From: Spirochaetaceae bacterium
GTDB taxonomy: Bacteria > Spirochaetota > Spirochaetia > SZUA-6 > Bin103
Direction: 5' to 3'
Assembly: GCA_026710565.1 (NCBI GenBank)
Contig: JAPOQV010000297.1
Span: forward strand, 1 to 12,053
DNA length: 12,053 nt
Shown: piece by piece, positions 1-8,116 of the stretch
How positions within the stretch are numbered: position 1 is the first letter of the stretch
How the letters are laid out: each line of letters starts with the position of its first letter
The notes under the pieces: model-generated
Told to the model about the DNA's origin: nothing
What the model saw: the letters and a program-made list of their open reading frames with translations, nothing else
The model's database searches: none
Position numbers and translations under genes: made by a program

Positions 1-248
1 AAGGGCGCCACCGCCAGGTCCTTGAGCGCGTGCACGGCCAGGTCGACGTCGCCGGCCAGGAGGCTGCGCTCGATGGCGCCGCTGAACACGCGTGTGCCGG
101 CCAGAGCCTCAAGCGGCCGCGGGTCCGCGTCGGCGCCGACCGCGATCGGCACGATCGTCACCGGCCCCGGCAGGCGGGCGGCGACCATCTCCGCCTGCAC
201 GCGGGCCAGGGCGCTGCGCCGTGTCCCCAACCGCAGCGGGCGCGTCAC
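1..248 (-). CDS. hemC: Hydroxymethylbilane synthase (porphobilinogen deaminase), 3' end cut off by window edge
   Basis: HemC polymerises four porphobilinogen molecules into hydroxymethylbilane on a dipyrromethane cofactor, an early cytoplasmic step of heme synthesis. Only the first 82 codons are in the window. They read like a HemC N-terminus: LRLGTRRSALARVQAE near residues 5-20 matches the family's opening strand (the E. coli version is LRIATRQSPLALWQA), and LAVHALKDLA near the end matches the AVHSMKD segment, whose Asp is the catalytic residue. The two lysines that E. coli carries in its GGKGLFVKE segment are Thr and Gly here (AGTRVFSGAIE). From memory, actinobacterial HemC proteins also lack them, so this is probably a lineage difference and not a defect. 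The start is GTG at 248-246, overlapping the bshA stop by four bases (GTGA), which implies translational coupling. A weak GTGAG lies five bases upstream. The C-terminal cofactor-binding Cys lies outside the window. Confidence 0.85.
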   Translation of the reverse strand, partial: MTRPLRLGTRRSALARVQAEMVAARLPGPVTIVPIAVGADADPRPLEALAGTRVFSGAIERSLLAGDVDLAVHALKDLAVAP

Positions 249-1468
249 GCCCGCTCACGGCGCGCCGGGTCGCGGCGTATGGGATCGAACGACTCCGCGT
301 GCGCGTCGCCGTCGTCGATCTCGGGCTCCGTGCCGGCCGGCAACCCCAGCACGCGGTGGTAGAGCTCCTCGAAGCGCGGCACGATCCGGTCGGGGGGAAA
401 CTGCTCGGCGACGAGCGCGGCGCCGGCGCGCCCCAGCCGCGCCGCCAGCGGCCGGTCGCGCAGCAGCGCCACGGCCTGCCGGGCCATCCCCTCCACGTCT
501 CCCGGCGGAAACAGGTAGCCCGAGACGCCGTGTTGCACCACCTCCGGCAGGCCGCCGACCCGGCTGGCGACCACCGGCACGCCCGCGGCCAGCGCCTCCA
601 GGGCCACCAGCCCGAACGCCTCCGTCTGGCTCGGCAGCAGCAGCAGGTCCGCGCCGCGCAGGTACGGCGCCACGTCGTCGACCACCCCGATCAGCCGGAT
701 GCGGTCCAGCACACCGAGCTCGCGCGCCAGATCGGTGGCCGGCCCGAGGTCGGGGCCGTCACCGACCAGCACCAGCCGCGCCGGCAACTCGTTCGCCACC
801 CGCGCGAACACGCGGATCACGTCGGTCACCCGCTTGACCGGCCGGTAGTTGGAGATGTGCACGATGGTCGGAGCGCGCTCCGCGCCGGAAGCCGGGCGGT
901 CCCCGGGCCACGCGGCGGGGTGGGCATTCCGGTAGTGCTCGGGTTCGACGAAGTTCGGGATCATCTCGATCGGACGCGTGATCCCGAACACCCGTCCGGT
1001 CTCGGCGCGCAGCGCGTGCGACACGGCGGTCACCGCATCCGAGCGCTCGATGCAGAACGCGGTCACCGGCCGGAAGCTGTCGTTGCTGCCGACCAGGGTG
1101 ATGTCGGTACCGTGCAGGGTGGTCACCACCTTCAGGTCGAGCTCGGGCGCGATCTGTTTGGCCAGGATGGCCGCCGCCGCGAACGGGATCGCGTAGTGGA
1201 CGTGCAGGATCCGCAGGCGATGCGAGCGCGCGACTTCCGCGAGCTTGGAGGCCAGCGCCAGCGTGTACGGGAACTGCTTGAGGAGCGGATACTCCTCGAT
1301 CGCGACCTCGTGAAAGCAGACGCGCGGCGGCAGCACGCTCAGGCGCAGCGGCGCCGAGTAGCTCACGAACGCCACCGAGTGGCCGCGCTCGGCCAGCCGC
1401 AGGCCGAGCTCGGTCGCGACCACGCCGCTGCCGCCGTGGGTCGGGTAGCAGGAAATTCCTATTCTCAT
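245..1468 (-). CDS. bshA: N-acetyl-alpha-D-glucosaminyl L-malate synthase BshA (bacillithiol biosynthesis)
   Basis: BshA joins the GlcNAc of UDP-GlcNAc to L-malate, the first step of bacillithiol synthesis in the cytoplasm. It is a GT4-family, GT-B-fold retaining glycosyltransferase. The 407-residue product opens with MRIGISCYPTHGGSGVVATE, the hallmark BshA N-terminus with its glycine-rich loop. Further along are HGTD (119-122), SNYRPVKR (206-213) at the start of the second Rossmann domain, and the GT4 EX7E motif EAFGLVALE (283-291), which binds the sugar nucleotide. Bacillus BshA is about 377 residues; the extra length here is mostly an acidic then basic C-terminal tail (about 378-407). Start ATG at 1468-1466 is the only one giving the conserved N-terminus. 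It lies 21 nt after the bshC stop, and its stop overlaps the hemC start. The orthology is strong; the tail is unexplained. Confidence 0.93.
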   Translation of the reverse strand: MRIGISCYPTHGGSGVVATELGLRLAERGHSVAFVSYSAPLRLSVLPPRVCFHEVAIEEYPLLKQFPYTLALASKLAEVARSHRLRILHVHYAIPFAAAAILAKQIAPELDLKVVTTLHGTDITLVGSNDSFRPVTAFCIERSDAVTAVSHALRAETGRVFGITRPIEMIPNFVEPEHYRNAHPAAWPGDRPASGAERAPTIVHISNYRPVKRVTDVIRVFARVANELPARLVLVGDGPDLGPATDLARELGVLDRIRLIGVVDDVAPYLRGADLLLLPSQTEAFGLVALEALAAGVPVVASRVGGLPEVVQHGVSGYLFPPGDVEGMARQAVALLRDRPLAARLGRAGAALVAEQFPPDRIVPRFEELYHRVLGLPAGTEPEIDDGDAHAESFDPIRRDPARRERA

Positions 1469-1489
1469 GGTGTTCTCATGACGGGTGTA

Positions 1490-3100
1490 TCACGATGGGG
1501 TTTCTCGCGGCGGTTCGGGTGCGGCCGGCAGAGCCAGCACCTCATGAGTAAACGCCTCCGCCGGCTCGCCGATCAAGCAGGCATCCAGAAACGGCGCGCC
1601 GAAGCGCGCCAGGAAGTGGGGGACCGGAAACACGCGCTCCTGCAGGCGGCCGCGTGGACGGAGCTGGTTGAGAACGCGGTGCAGGGCGGCCGGCGAGTAG
1701 CCGCGGCGCGCGAGCATGGCGCGGCCGGTCCGCGCCCGCAGGCGGCCCAGGCCGCGCAGGGCGTGGTCGCGAGACCGCTGCCAGGTACGGGCCAGCCCCG
1801 GATCGACGGCGCTGACGCTGCCGGCGAGCGGCTGAAACGCCGTGCGGATCTGCGCCGCGACCCGATCGAACTCGGCCACGTCGCGGTCGCCGAGCAGCCG
1901 GTCGGTCGCCGCGCCGGGGCGCACGCCGCCGGTCAGCGCCTCCTCCGCGGTGATGGCGTAGCGGTCGAGCGCCTCCGCCTCGTCCTCGGTCAGGAAGGTC
2001 AGGCTGCGGCGCGGCAGAACCGCCGGTTGCGCGACCCCGAACAGCGCGTAGAGCGGCTTGAGCATGGCGTGATAGGCCATCTCGCCCGCGCCGACCACGT
2101 GCGCGAGGCTGGGCAGCACGGCGTCTGCGAAGATCGGACGCAGCGCCGCGTCGGTGGACAGGGAGGTCGGATCCACGGCTCCCCGGCGCAGCAGCGCGCC
2201 GGCGTCGGCGACGCGTACGCGCGTGCCGTCGGCGCCGACGTGAAACGGCATGCCGGCCGTCGCCGGGTCCAGCGGCGCCCGGTAGCCGCACTCCCGCAGG
2301 TCGCGCGCGGTCGCGGCCAGCGTCTCCGCGACGGCGGCGCGCTCGGCGAGCGCGCGCTCGAACAGCTCCCCGAACGCCGGGCGCAGGAGCGCGGGCTCGA
2401 CCACCACCAGGCCGGTGCCCTCGAACAGCCGCATCCAGCTCCGCGCCACCCATCCGGTGAAGGTTTGCCGGCCGTCCAGCTCGTACGCGCAGCGGGCGCG
2501 CGGCCGGTCGCCGGCCGGCAGCAGGTGATCGAAGTACCGCGCCACGCTCGCGGCCACCGCCGCATCGACCGGCAGCCGGCGCAGCTCGCGTCCGCCTGGC
2601 GCGCGAAACGAGACGCGGCCGATCTCGCCGTCGGGCTTGGTGCCGAAGGTGTGGTTGGCCTCGCCGATGTCGTGGTCCTCCGAAGCGAGCCAGAACACCG
2701 GGACACAGCGCCGGCCGGTGCGCTGCGCCACGTGCCGGGACAGCCGCACCGCGGTGGCGATCTTGTAGGCGGTGTACGCCGGGCCGCCCAGCAGTCCTGC
2801 CTGCTGGCCGGTGACGATGCAGGCCGCCCGTCCCGCGGACAGCGCCGCCGCGTTCGCGACCGAGAGCTCATCCCCTTCGCAGCGGCGCTGGTGCGTGACC
2901 AGGCCCGCGGCCACGGGCGCCGGCAGGGCAGCTCCGCCGGGGCGCGACCGGGCGGCGGCGGCCGCGGGGGCCCGCGGAGAGACGGAGAAGAACCGGGCTG
3001 CCGTCTCCGATCCGGCGGCAAGGTCGCGCAGCAGCGCGTCGCCCTCATGGACCCGCGGCAGCGGCAGGGTGGCGATTCGGGCTGCGGGAGTCGATGGCAT
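1490..3100 (-). CDS. bshC: Bacillithiol biosynthesis cysteine-adding enzyme BshC
   Basis: BshC is the proposed ligase that attaches cysteine to glucosaminyl-malate, the last step of bacillithiol synthesis. The 536-residue length matches Bacillus BshC (about 539). Family landmarks are visible: VTGQQAGLLGGPAYT (96-110), the nucleotide-binding-like core; FWLASEDHDIGEANH (136-150), the most conserved block of the family; and a later Met-rich helix region with AGEMAYHAMLKPLYALFG. The N-terminal 90 residues are alanine-rich and poorly conserved. Start ATG 3100-3098 follows the methyltransferase stop by 4 nt. A GAGGAG touches the ATG, too close to act as the ribosome site, while GGAG about ten bases upstream is better placed, so coupling to the upstream gene is likely. 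The in vitro mechanism of BshC is not well established in any organism that I know of. Confidence 0.93.
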   Translation of the reverse strand: MPSTPAARIATLPLPRVHEGDALLRDLAAGSETAARFFSVSPRAPAAAAARSRPGGAALPAPVAAGLVTHQRRCEGDELSVANAAALSAGRAACIVTGQQAGLLGGPAYTAYKIATAVRLSRHVAQRTGRRCVPVFWLASEDHDIGEANHTFGTKPDGEIGRVSFRAPGGRELRRLPVDAAVAASVARYFDHLLPAGDRPRARCAYELDGRQTFTGWVARSWMRLFEGTGLVVVEPALLRPAFGELFERALAERAAVAETLAATARDLRECGYRAPLDPATAGMPFHVGADGTRVRVADAGALLRRGAVDPTSLSTDAALRPIFADAVLPSLAHVVGAGEMAYHAMLKPLYALFGVAQPAVLPRRSLTFLTEDEAEALDRYAITAEEALTGGVRPGAATDRLLGDRDVAEFDRVAAQIRTAFQPLAGSVSAVDPGLARTWQRSRDHALRGLGRLRARTGRAMLARRGYSPAALHRVLNQLRPRGRLQERVFPVPHFLARFGAPFLDACLIGEPAEAFTHEVLALPAAPEPPRETPS

Positions 3101-3104
3101 CTCC

Positions 3105-3863
3105 TCAGCGCTCCGGCTTGCGCGCCACCAGGATCAGCCGGTCCGAGGTCCGCGGCCGAAACGGGCTCAGCGCATAGTCGCCGTAGCGTCCCTCGATGCG
3201 CAGGCCCGCGTCCTGCAGGTAGCCCTGCAGGGTGTCGGCGCCGAGCGCGCGCACCCGCTCCTGGAACCGGGGTCGCGGGGCTCCCCCGGCTCGCCGCGGG
3301 TCATCGACCGTGATCGTCTTGACGATGGTGCCGTCCCGGACCTCGCGGGTGATGTCGAACGTGATGCCGCCGCGCTCGGCCCGCTCGGCCGGCACCAGCT
3401 CCGCGACCGTCCGGGCGGCGTTGAGGAAGTCGATCACCAGCTCGCCGCCCGGCCGCAACGCACGCTCGATACCGGCCACCACCTGCCGTTCGTCGTCCTC
3501 ATTGCCGAAGTAGCCGAAGCTCGTGAACAGGTTCACCGCCAGATCGAACCGTTCCCGCCATTCGATCGCGCGCATGTCGAGGACCTGGAAGCTCAGGTTC
3601 GGCCCGCTGCGCAACGCGGCCGCGGCGATGCTGGGCGCCGACAGGTCGATCCCCAGCACCTCGTAGCCAAGGTCGGCCAGGACGACCGCATGCCGGCCTG
3701 TCCCGCATGCGACATCCAGCGCCGCGGCCGGCGGCCGCGTCCGCAGGGTCCGCGCCAGCCGCCGGATGAAGGCATCCGCCTCGTCCTGATCGCGGTCGCC
3801 ATAGAGGATCCCGTAGTAGGGAGAGTCGAACCAGACGCGGTACCAGGGCTCTGCGTCCCGCAC
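3105..3863 (-). CDS. Class I SAM-dependent methyltransferase, candidate N-methyl-bacillithiol synthase (NmbA-like)
   Basis: This is a Rossmann-fold methyltransferase of about 252 residues. Motif I is LDVACGTGRHAV (from about residue 49) and the acidic end of strand 2 is GIDLS (about 71-75). NLFTSFGYFGNEDDE is the motif IV/post-IV region, and ALRPGGELVIDF matches motif V/VI. The N-terminus WYRVWFDSPYYGILY is typical of a small-molecule methyltransferase subgroup. GTG 3863-3861 is preferred: it leaves the conserved WYRVWFDSPYY start intact, has TAGG nine bases upstream, and avoids overlapping lhgO. Upstream ATGs at 3911-3935 would extend it over the divergent gene. It precedes bshC by 4 nt, so it almost certainly shares the transcript. 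From memory, Chlorobaculum NmbA N-methylates bacillithiol and is a methyltransferase of this type. The substrate here is inferred from context only, and the methyltransferase fold itself is certain. Confidence 0.85.
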   Translation of the reverse strand: MRDAEPWYRVWFDSPYYGILYGDRDQDEADAFIRRLARTLRTRPPAAALDVACGTGRHAVVLADLGYEVLGIDLSAPSIAAAALRSGPNLSFQVLDMRAIEWRERFDLAVNLFTSFGYFGNEDDERQVVAGIERALRPGGELVIDFLNAARTVAELVPAERAERGGITFDITREVRDGTIVKTITVDDPRRAGGAPRPRFQERVRALGADTLQGYLQDAGLRIEGRYGDYALSPFRPRTSDRLILVARKPER

Positions 3864-3894
3864 GTCGTCGAGCCTACCAGTAATATGGTGAAGC
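3864..3894. promoter_or_regulatory. Short divergent intergenic region with AT-rich core
   Basis: Only 31 bp separate the methyltransferase GTG from the lhgO GTG, and the two operons read outward from it. An isolated AT-rich stretch, TAATAT at 3881-3886, is striking in this GC-rich sequence and resembles a -10 box for lhgO. If used, transcription would begin close to the lhgO start codon and give a leaderless or near-leaderless mRNA. No convincing -35 is seen 16-18 bp upstream. Promoters for the bacillithiol operon would have to overlap lhgO coding sequence. This is a suggestion only. Confidence 0.3.
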
Positions 3895-5100
3895 GTGGAC
3901 CGGTTCGACATCACCGTCATCGGCGCAGGCATCATCGGCCTGGCTTCCGCCTACCGCCTGGTGCAGCGCCATCCGTCGCTGTCCGTGCTGGTGCTGGAGA
4001 AGGAGCGGCAGGTCGGCATGCACCAGACCGGGCGCAACTCCGGCGTCCTGCACTCGGGTCTGTACTACCGCCCCGGCTCGGCGCGGGCGCGCCTGTGCGT
4101 GGAGGGGAGGGCGCAGATGGTCGACTTCGCCCGGCAGCACGGCATCCCGCACGAGACCTGCGGCAAGGTGGTGATGGCCGTCACCCGGCGCGAGCTGGAA
4201 CGCCTGCCGGATCTCTGCGCGAACGGCCGCCGCAACGGCCTGGACCGGGTCGAGGTGGTCGACCGTGCGGGGATGCGGGAGATCGAGCCGTACGCCGGCG
4301 GCCTGGGCGCCATCTGGGTGCCGTACGCCGGCATCATCGACTACTTCGCCGTGGCGGCCAAGCTGCGCGATCTGCTGCTGGCATCAGGCGCAACCGTCGC
4401 CACGCTGGCGGAGGCGACCGGAATCCGCCACACCGCGGACGGCGTCGAGATCAGGACGCGAGCCGGCCGTCGCGCCAGCCGCCACCTCATCAACTGTGGC
4501 GGTCTCCATTCGGACAGGATCGCCCGGCTGGACGGGCTGACCCCGCCTGCCCGCATCGTCGCCTTCCGCGGCGACTTCTTCGAGCTGGCGCCGTCCGCAC
4601 GGCACAAGGTGCGGGGGCTGATCTATCCCGTCCCCGACCCGACGCTGCCATTCCTCGGGGTGCACCTGACGCGCCGCACCGCGGGCGAGGTGGAGTGCGG
4701 ACCGAACGCCGTGTTCTCGCTGAAGCGCGAGGGGTACGGCAAGACCGACGTCGACGGCCGCGACGCGGTGGAGGCGCTCAGCTACCGCGGCACGTGGCGG
4801 CTGCTGCTCCGGCACGCCCGCTACGGCATCCGCGAATACGGGCGCGCGTTCTCGCGCCGGCGCTTCGTCGCCGCCGTGCGGCGGCTGGTGCCGTCCTTGA
4901 CCGACGCGGAGGTGCAGCCGACGCGGGCCGGCGTGCGCGCGCTGGCGCTCGGGCCGGACGGCGCCATGGTCGACGATTTCCTGATCGTCCGCGGCGAGCG
5001 TTCCGTGCACGTGCTCAACGCGCCGTCTCCGGCGGCGACGGCCGCCCTGTCGATCGGCACCGAGGTCGCCGGCGTGGCCACCACGGCATTCGGCCTTTGA
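3895..5100 (+). CDS. lhgO: L-2-hydroxyglutarate dehydrogenase/oxidase (FAD-dependent)
   Basis: LhgO oxidises L-2-hydroxyglutarate to 2-oxoglutarate. It is a flavoprotein that in E. coli delivers electrons to the membrane quinone pool and also removes a toxic by-product of malate or lactate dehydrogenase side reactions. The 401-residue protein (E. coli about 422) has the FAD-binding GAGIIG at 10-15 and the ribose-binding Glu at about 35 after a run of hydrophobics (VLVLEKE). GMHQTGRNSGVLHSGLYY (41-58) is diagnostic of the LhgO group of DAO-fold enzymes, as are LIYPVPDPTLPFLGVHLTR (about 242-260) and the following GPNAVFSLKREGY. No signal peptide is present. The start is GTG 3895; nearby ATG 3885 and GTG 3888 are out of frame. 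The ribosome site is weak (GGTGA at 3887-3891). The gene heads the plus-strand block and lies 59 nt before pntAA. Confidence 0.92.
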   Translation: MDRFDITVIGAGIIGLASAYRLVQRHPSLSVLVLEKERQVGMHQTGRNSGVLHSGLYYRPGSARARLCVEGRAQMVDFARQHGIPHETCGKVVMAVTRRELERLPDLCANGRRNGLDRVEVVDRAGMREIEPYAGGLGAIWVPYAGIIDYFAVAAKLRDLLLASGATVATLAEATGIRHTADGVEIRTRAGRRASRHLINCGGLHSDRIARLDGLTPPARIVAFRGDFFELAPSARHKVRGLIYPVPDPTLPFLGVHLTRRTAGEVECGPNAVFSLKREGYGKTDVDGRDAVEALSYRGTWRLLLRHARYGIREYGRAFSRRRFVAAVRRLVPSLTDAEVQPTRAGVRALALGPDGAMVDDFLIVRGERSVHVLNAPSPAATAALSIGTEVAGVATTAFGL

Positions 5101-5122
5101 CCGGGGCGGCCGGCCGTCGCGG

Positions 5123-5152
5123 TTGACTTCCGGACCGATCGCACCACAAATA
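5123..5152 (+). promoter_or_regulatory. Possible promoter upstream of pntAA
   Basis: TTGACT at 5123-5128 matches five of six bases of a sigma-70 -35 box. About 17-18 bp downstream an AT-rich run (ACAAAT/CAAATA, 5146-5152) could be a poor -10. Transcription would then begin very close to the pntAA ATG at 5160, which makes the assignment uncertain, although the whole 5123-5155 stretch is unusually AT-rich for this genome. Weak AAAGGG at 5152-5157 may serve as ribosome site. Confidence 0.3.
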
Positions 5153-5159
5153 AAGGGCA

Positions 5160-6299
5160 ATGCGCATTTTCGTTCCCAAAGAGACCGAACCCGGCGAGCC
5201 GCGCGCCGCCGTCACACCGGACGCCGTGCAGCGCTACGGACGCAAGGAAGGGGCCGTGGTCGCCGTGGAGTCCGGTGCCGGCGCCGGCTGTCACTTCTCC
5301 GACGACCAGTACCGCGAAGCGGGGGCCGAGGTGGTCACCGACCGCATGCAGGAGCTCGGCAAGGCTGACATCGTCCTGCGCGTGCTCCGCCCGCCGGACG
5401 GCGAGATTTCCCCCATGAAGAAGGGGGCCATCCACATCAGCTTCCTGGACCCGTTCAACGAGCCGGAGCTGATCGACGCCCTGGCCAAGCAGGGCGTGAG
5501 CGCGATCAGCGTGGAGCTGGTGCCCCGCTCGACCCGCGCCCAGAAGCTGGACGCCCTGAGCTCCCAGCACAACATCGCCGGCTACGCGATGGTGGTGCTG
5601 GCGGCCGAGCGGCTCGGCGCCGTGATGCCGATGATGATGACGCCGTCAGGCACGCTGCAGCCGGCGCGCGCGTTCATCATCGGCGCCGGCGTGGCGGGCC
5701 TGCAGGCGATCGCCACCGCCAAGCGCCTCGGCGCGCGGGTGGAGGCGTTCGACACCCGCCCGGTGGTGGAGGAGCAGGTCAAGTCGCTCGGGGCCAAGTT
5801 CATCAAGGTCGACCTGGGAGAGACCGGGCAGACCGACCAGGGCTACGCTCAGGAGCTCACTCCCGAGCAGCTCGCCAAGCAGCGCGAGTTGATGGCCGAC
5901 ACCTGCGCCACCGCCGACATCGTCATCACCACCGCGCAGCTTTTCGGGCGCAAGGCGCCGGTGGTCGTCAGCGCCGACGTGGTGGAGCGGATGAAGTCGG
6001 GATCGATCATCGTCGACTACGCGGTCGAATCCGGCGGCAACGTCGAAGGGTCGGTCGCGGGTGAGGAAGTGCAAGTCAACGGCGTGACGGTCGTCGGCCT
6101 GCGCAACATCCCGGGCCGCTACGCGGTTTCGGCCAGCTCCATGTACGCCAACAACCTGTACAACTACGTCGACGAGTTCTGGGACGACGAGAGCAAGGGC
6201 ATGAAGCTCGACCGCGAGGATGAGATCATCGCCGGCAGCCTGGTCACCCACGACGGGCAGATGGTCAACGAGATGGTCCGCAAGATCACCTCGGGATAG
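5160..6299 (+). CDS. pntAA: Proton-translocating NAD(P) transhydrogenase subunit alpha 1 (domain I, NAD(H)-binding)
   Basis: This soluble domain I of transhydrogenase binds NAD(H) and exchanges hydride with NADP(H) on domain III, driven by the proton gradient through the membrane part. At 379 residues it matches the separate PntAA of split enzymes such as that of Rhodospirillum (about 384). It begins MRIFVPKETEPGEPRAAVTP, the alanine dehydrogenase/PntA N-terminal fold. The 'RQD loop' residues that contact domain III are all present (R123, Q128, D131, with S134), followed by the GY mobile segment near 141. The NAD-binding GAGVAG is at 175-180, with D198 at the end of the second strand. VDYAVESGGNVEG and VGLRNIPGRYAVSAS follow in the second subdomain. 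The protein ends before the membrane segments that fused PntA proteins carry; these are encoded by the next gene. The stop is TAG. Confidence 0.94.
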   Translation: MRIFVPKETEPGEPRAAVTPDAVQRYGRKEGAVVAVESGAGAGCHFSDDQYREAGAEVVTDRMQELGKADIVLRVLRPPDGEISPMKKGAIHISFLDPFNEPELIDALAKQGVSAISVELVPRSTRAQKLDALSSQHNIAGYAMVVLAAERLGAVMPMMMTPSGTLQPARAFIIGAGVAGLQAIATAKRLGARVEAFDTRPVVEEQVKSLGAKFIKVDLGETGQTDQGYAQELTPEQLAKQRELMADTCATADIVITTAQLFGRKAPVVVSADVVERMKSGSIIVDYAVESGGNVEGSVAGEEVQVNGVTVVGLRNIPGRYAVSASSMYANNLYNYVDEFWDDESKGMKLDREDEIIAGSLVTHDGQMVNEMVRKITSG

Positions 6300-6323
6300 C
6301 GCCGGAAGCCACACCGCACACAA

Positions 6324-6357
6324 CGGACGCCTGAGCGTCCGGGGACAAGAAAAAAAA
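6324..6357 (+). other. Hairpin and A8 tract in the pntAA-pntAB gap
   Basis: The 61-nt gap between pntAA and pntAB holds a perfect 7-bp inverted repeat, CGGACGC-CTGA-GCGTCCG (6324-6341), followed by GGGACAAG and eight A residues (6350-6357) just before the pntAB ATG at 6361. There is no T run after the stem on the plus strand, so it is not a standard terminator. A stable stem between two cistrons may protect the mRNA or set the subunit ratio. The A-rich leader may replace the absent Shine-Dalgarno site of pntAB. Structure is seen; role is inferred. Confidence 0.45.
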
Positions 6358-6360
6358 GTC

Positions 6361-6674
6361 ATGGAAGCCGCACAACTATTTCAGTTTCTGTTCTTCATCT
6401 TCGTGCTCGCGATGTTCCTTGGGCTGGAGCTCATCACCAAGGTGCCGTCGCAGTTGCACACACCGCTGATGTCGGGATCCAACGCGATCTCCGGGATCTC
6501 GATCGTGGGCGCCCTGGCGCTCGCCGGGCAGGGCGCCTCCAGCACCCTGGTGACGATCTTCGCTGCGGCGGCGGTCGGGTTCGCCACCATCAACGTGGTC
6601 GGCGGCTACCTGGTCACCGACCGCATGCTGGAGATGTTCAAGGCCAAGGACTCCAGCAAGGGCGGAGGCGCATC

Positions 6675-6678
<4 letters not shown>
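6361..6678 (+). CDS. pntAB: NAD(P) transhydrogenase subunit alpha 2 (membrane domain II, N-terminal part)
   Basis: PntAB supplies the first transmembrane helices of the proton channel in the split transhydrogenase. The 105-residue product has three hydrophobic segments, at about 5-23, 42-58 and 62-85. Between the first two lies the conserved loop VPSQLHTPLMSGSNAISG (28-45), and after the last comes the matching-family tail LVTDRMLEMFK (84-94). The C-terminus is a short Gly/Ser/Lys tail. ATG 6361 gives the normal family length. The same frame is open back to 6220 but that part is shadow sequence of pntAA. No clear Shine-Dalgarno is present, only an A8 tract. The stop overlaps the pntB GTG start (GTGA, 6675-6678). 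Confidence 0.93.
6664..6668 (+). promoter_or_regulatory. Ribosome binding site of pntB
   Basis: GGAGG lies six bases before the GTG at 6675, inside the end of pntAB. It supports GTG 6675 as the pntB start despite the overlap with the pntAB stop. Confidence 0.75.
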
Positions 6679-8087
<1,409 letters not shown>

Positions 8088-8116
8088 CCGGATAGGCGAG
8101 GGAGTCTTTAAGCCCG

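Noticed and set aside
1..248. HemC judged inactive because the E. coli Lys55/Lys59 equivalents are missing
   Set aside because: From memory, other functional HemC lineages (actinobacterial) also lack these lysines, and the catalytic-Asp segment KD is intact.
92..3313. A 1073-codon plus-strand open frame opposite hemC, bshA and bshC
   Set aside because: It runs antisense to three recognised genes, its composition is Arg/Gly/Ala/His-rich with no family motif, and long antisense frames are expected in high-GC DNA with strong third-position bias.
3864..3935. Longer N-terminus for the methyltransferase from ATGs at 3911-3935
   Set aside because: It would overlap the start of lhgO, and the added residues look unconserved; the family-like N-terminus begins just after GTG 3863.
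5101..5120. GC-rich palindromic stretch (CGGCCGGCCG) after lhgO as a terminator
   Set aside because: It is a short self-complementary GC run with no loop and no T tract; such runs are common in sequence of this composition.
6324..6341. Rho-independent terminator after pntAA
   Set aside because: The stem is followed by G and A residues and not by a T run, and the downstream pnt subunits need the same transcript.
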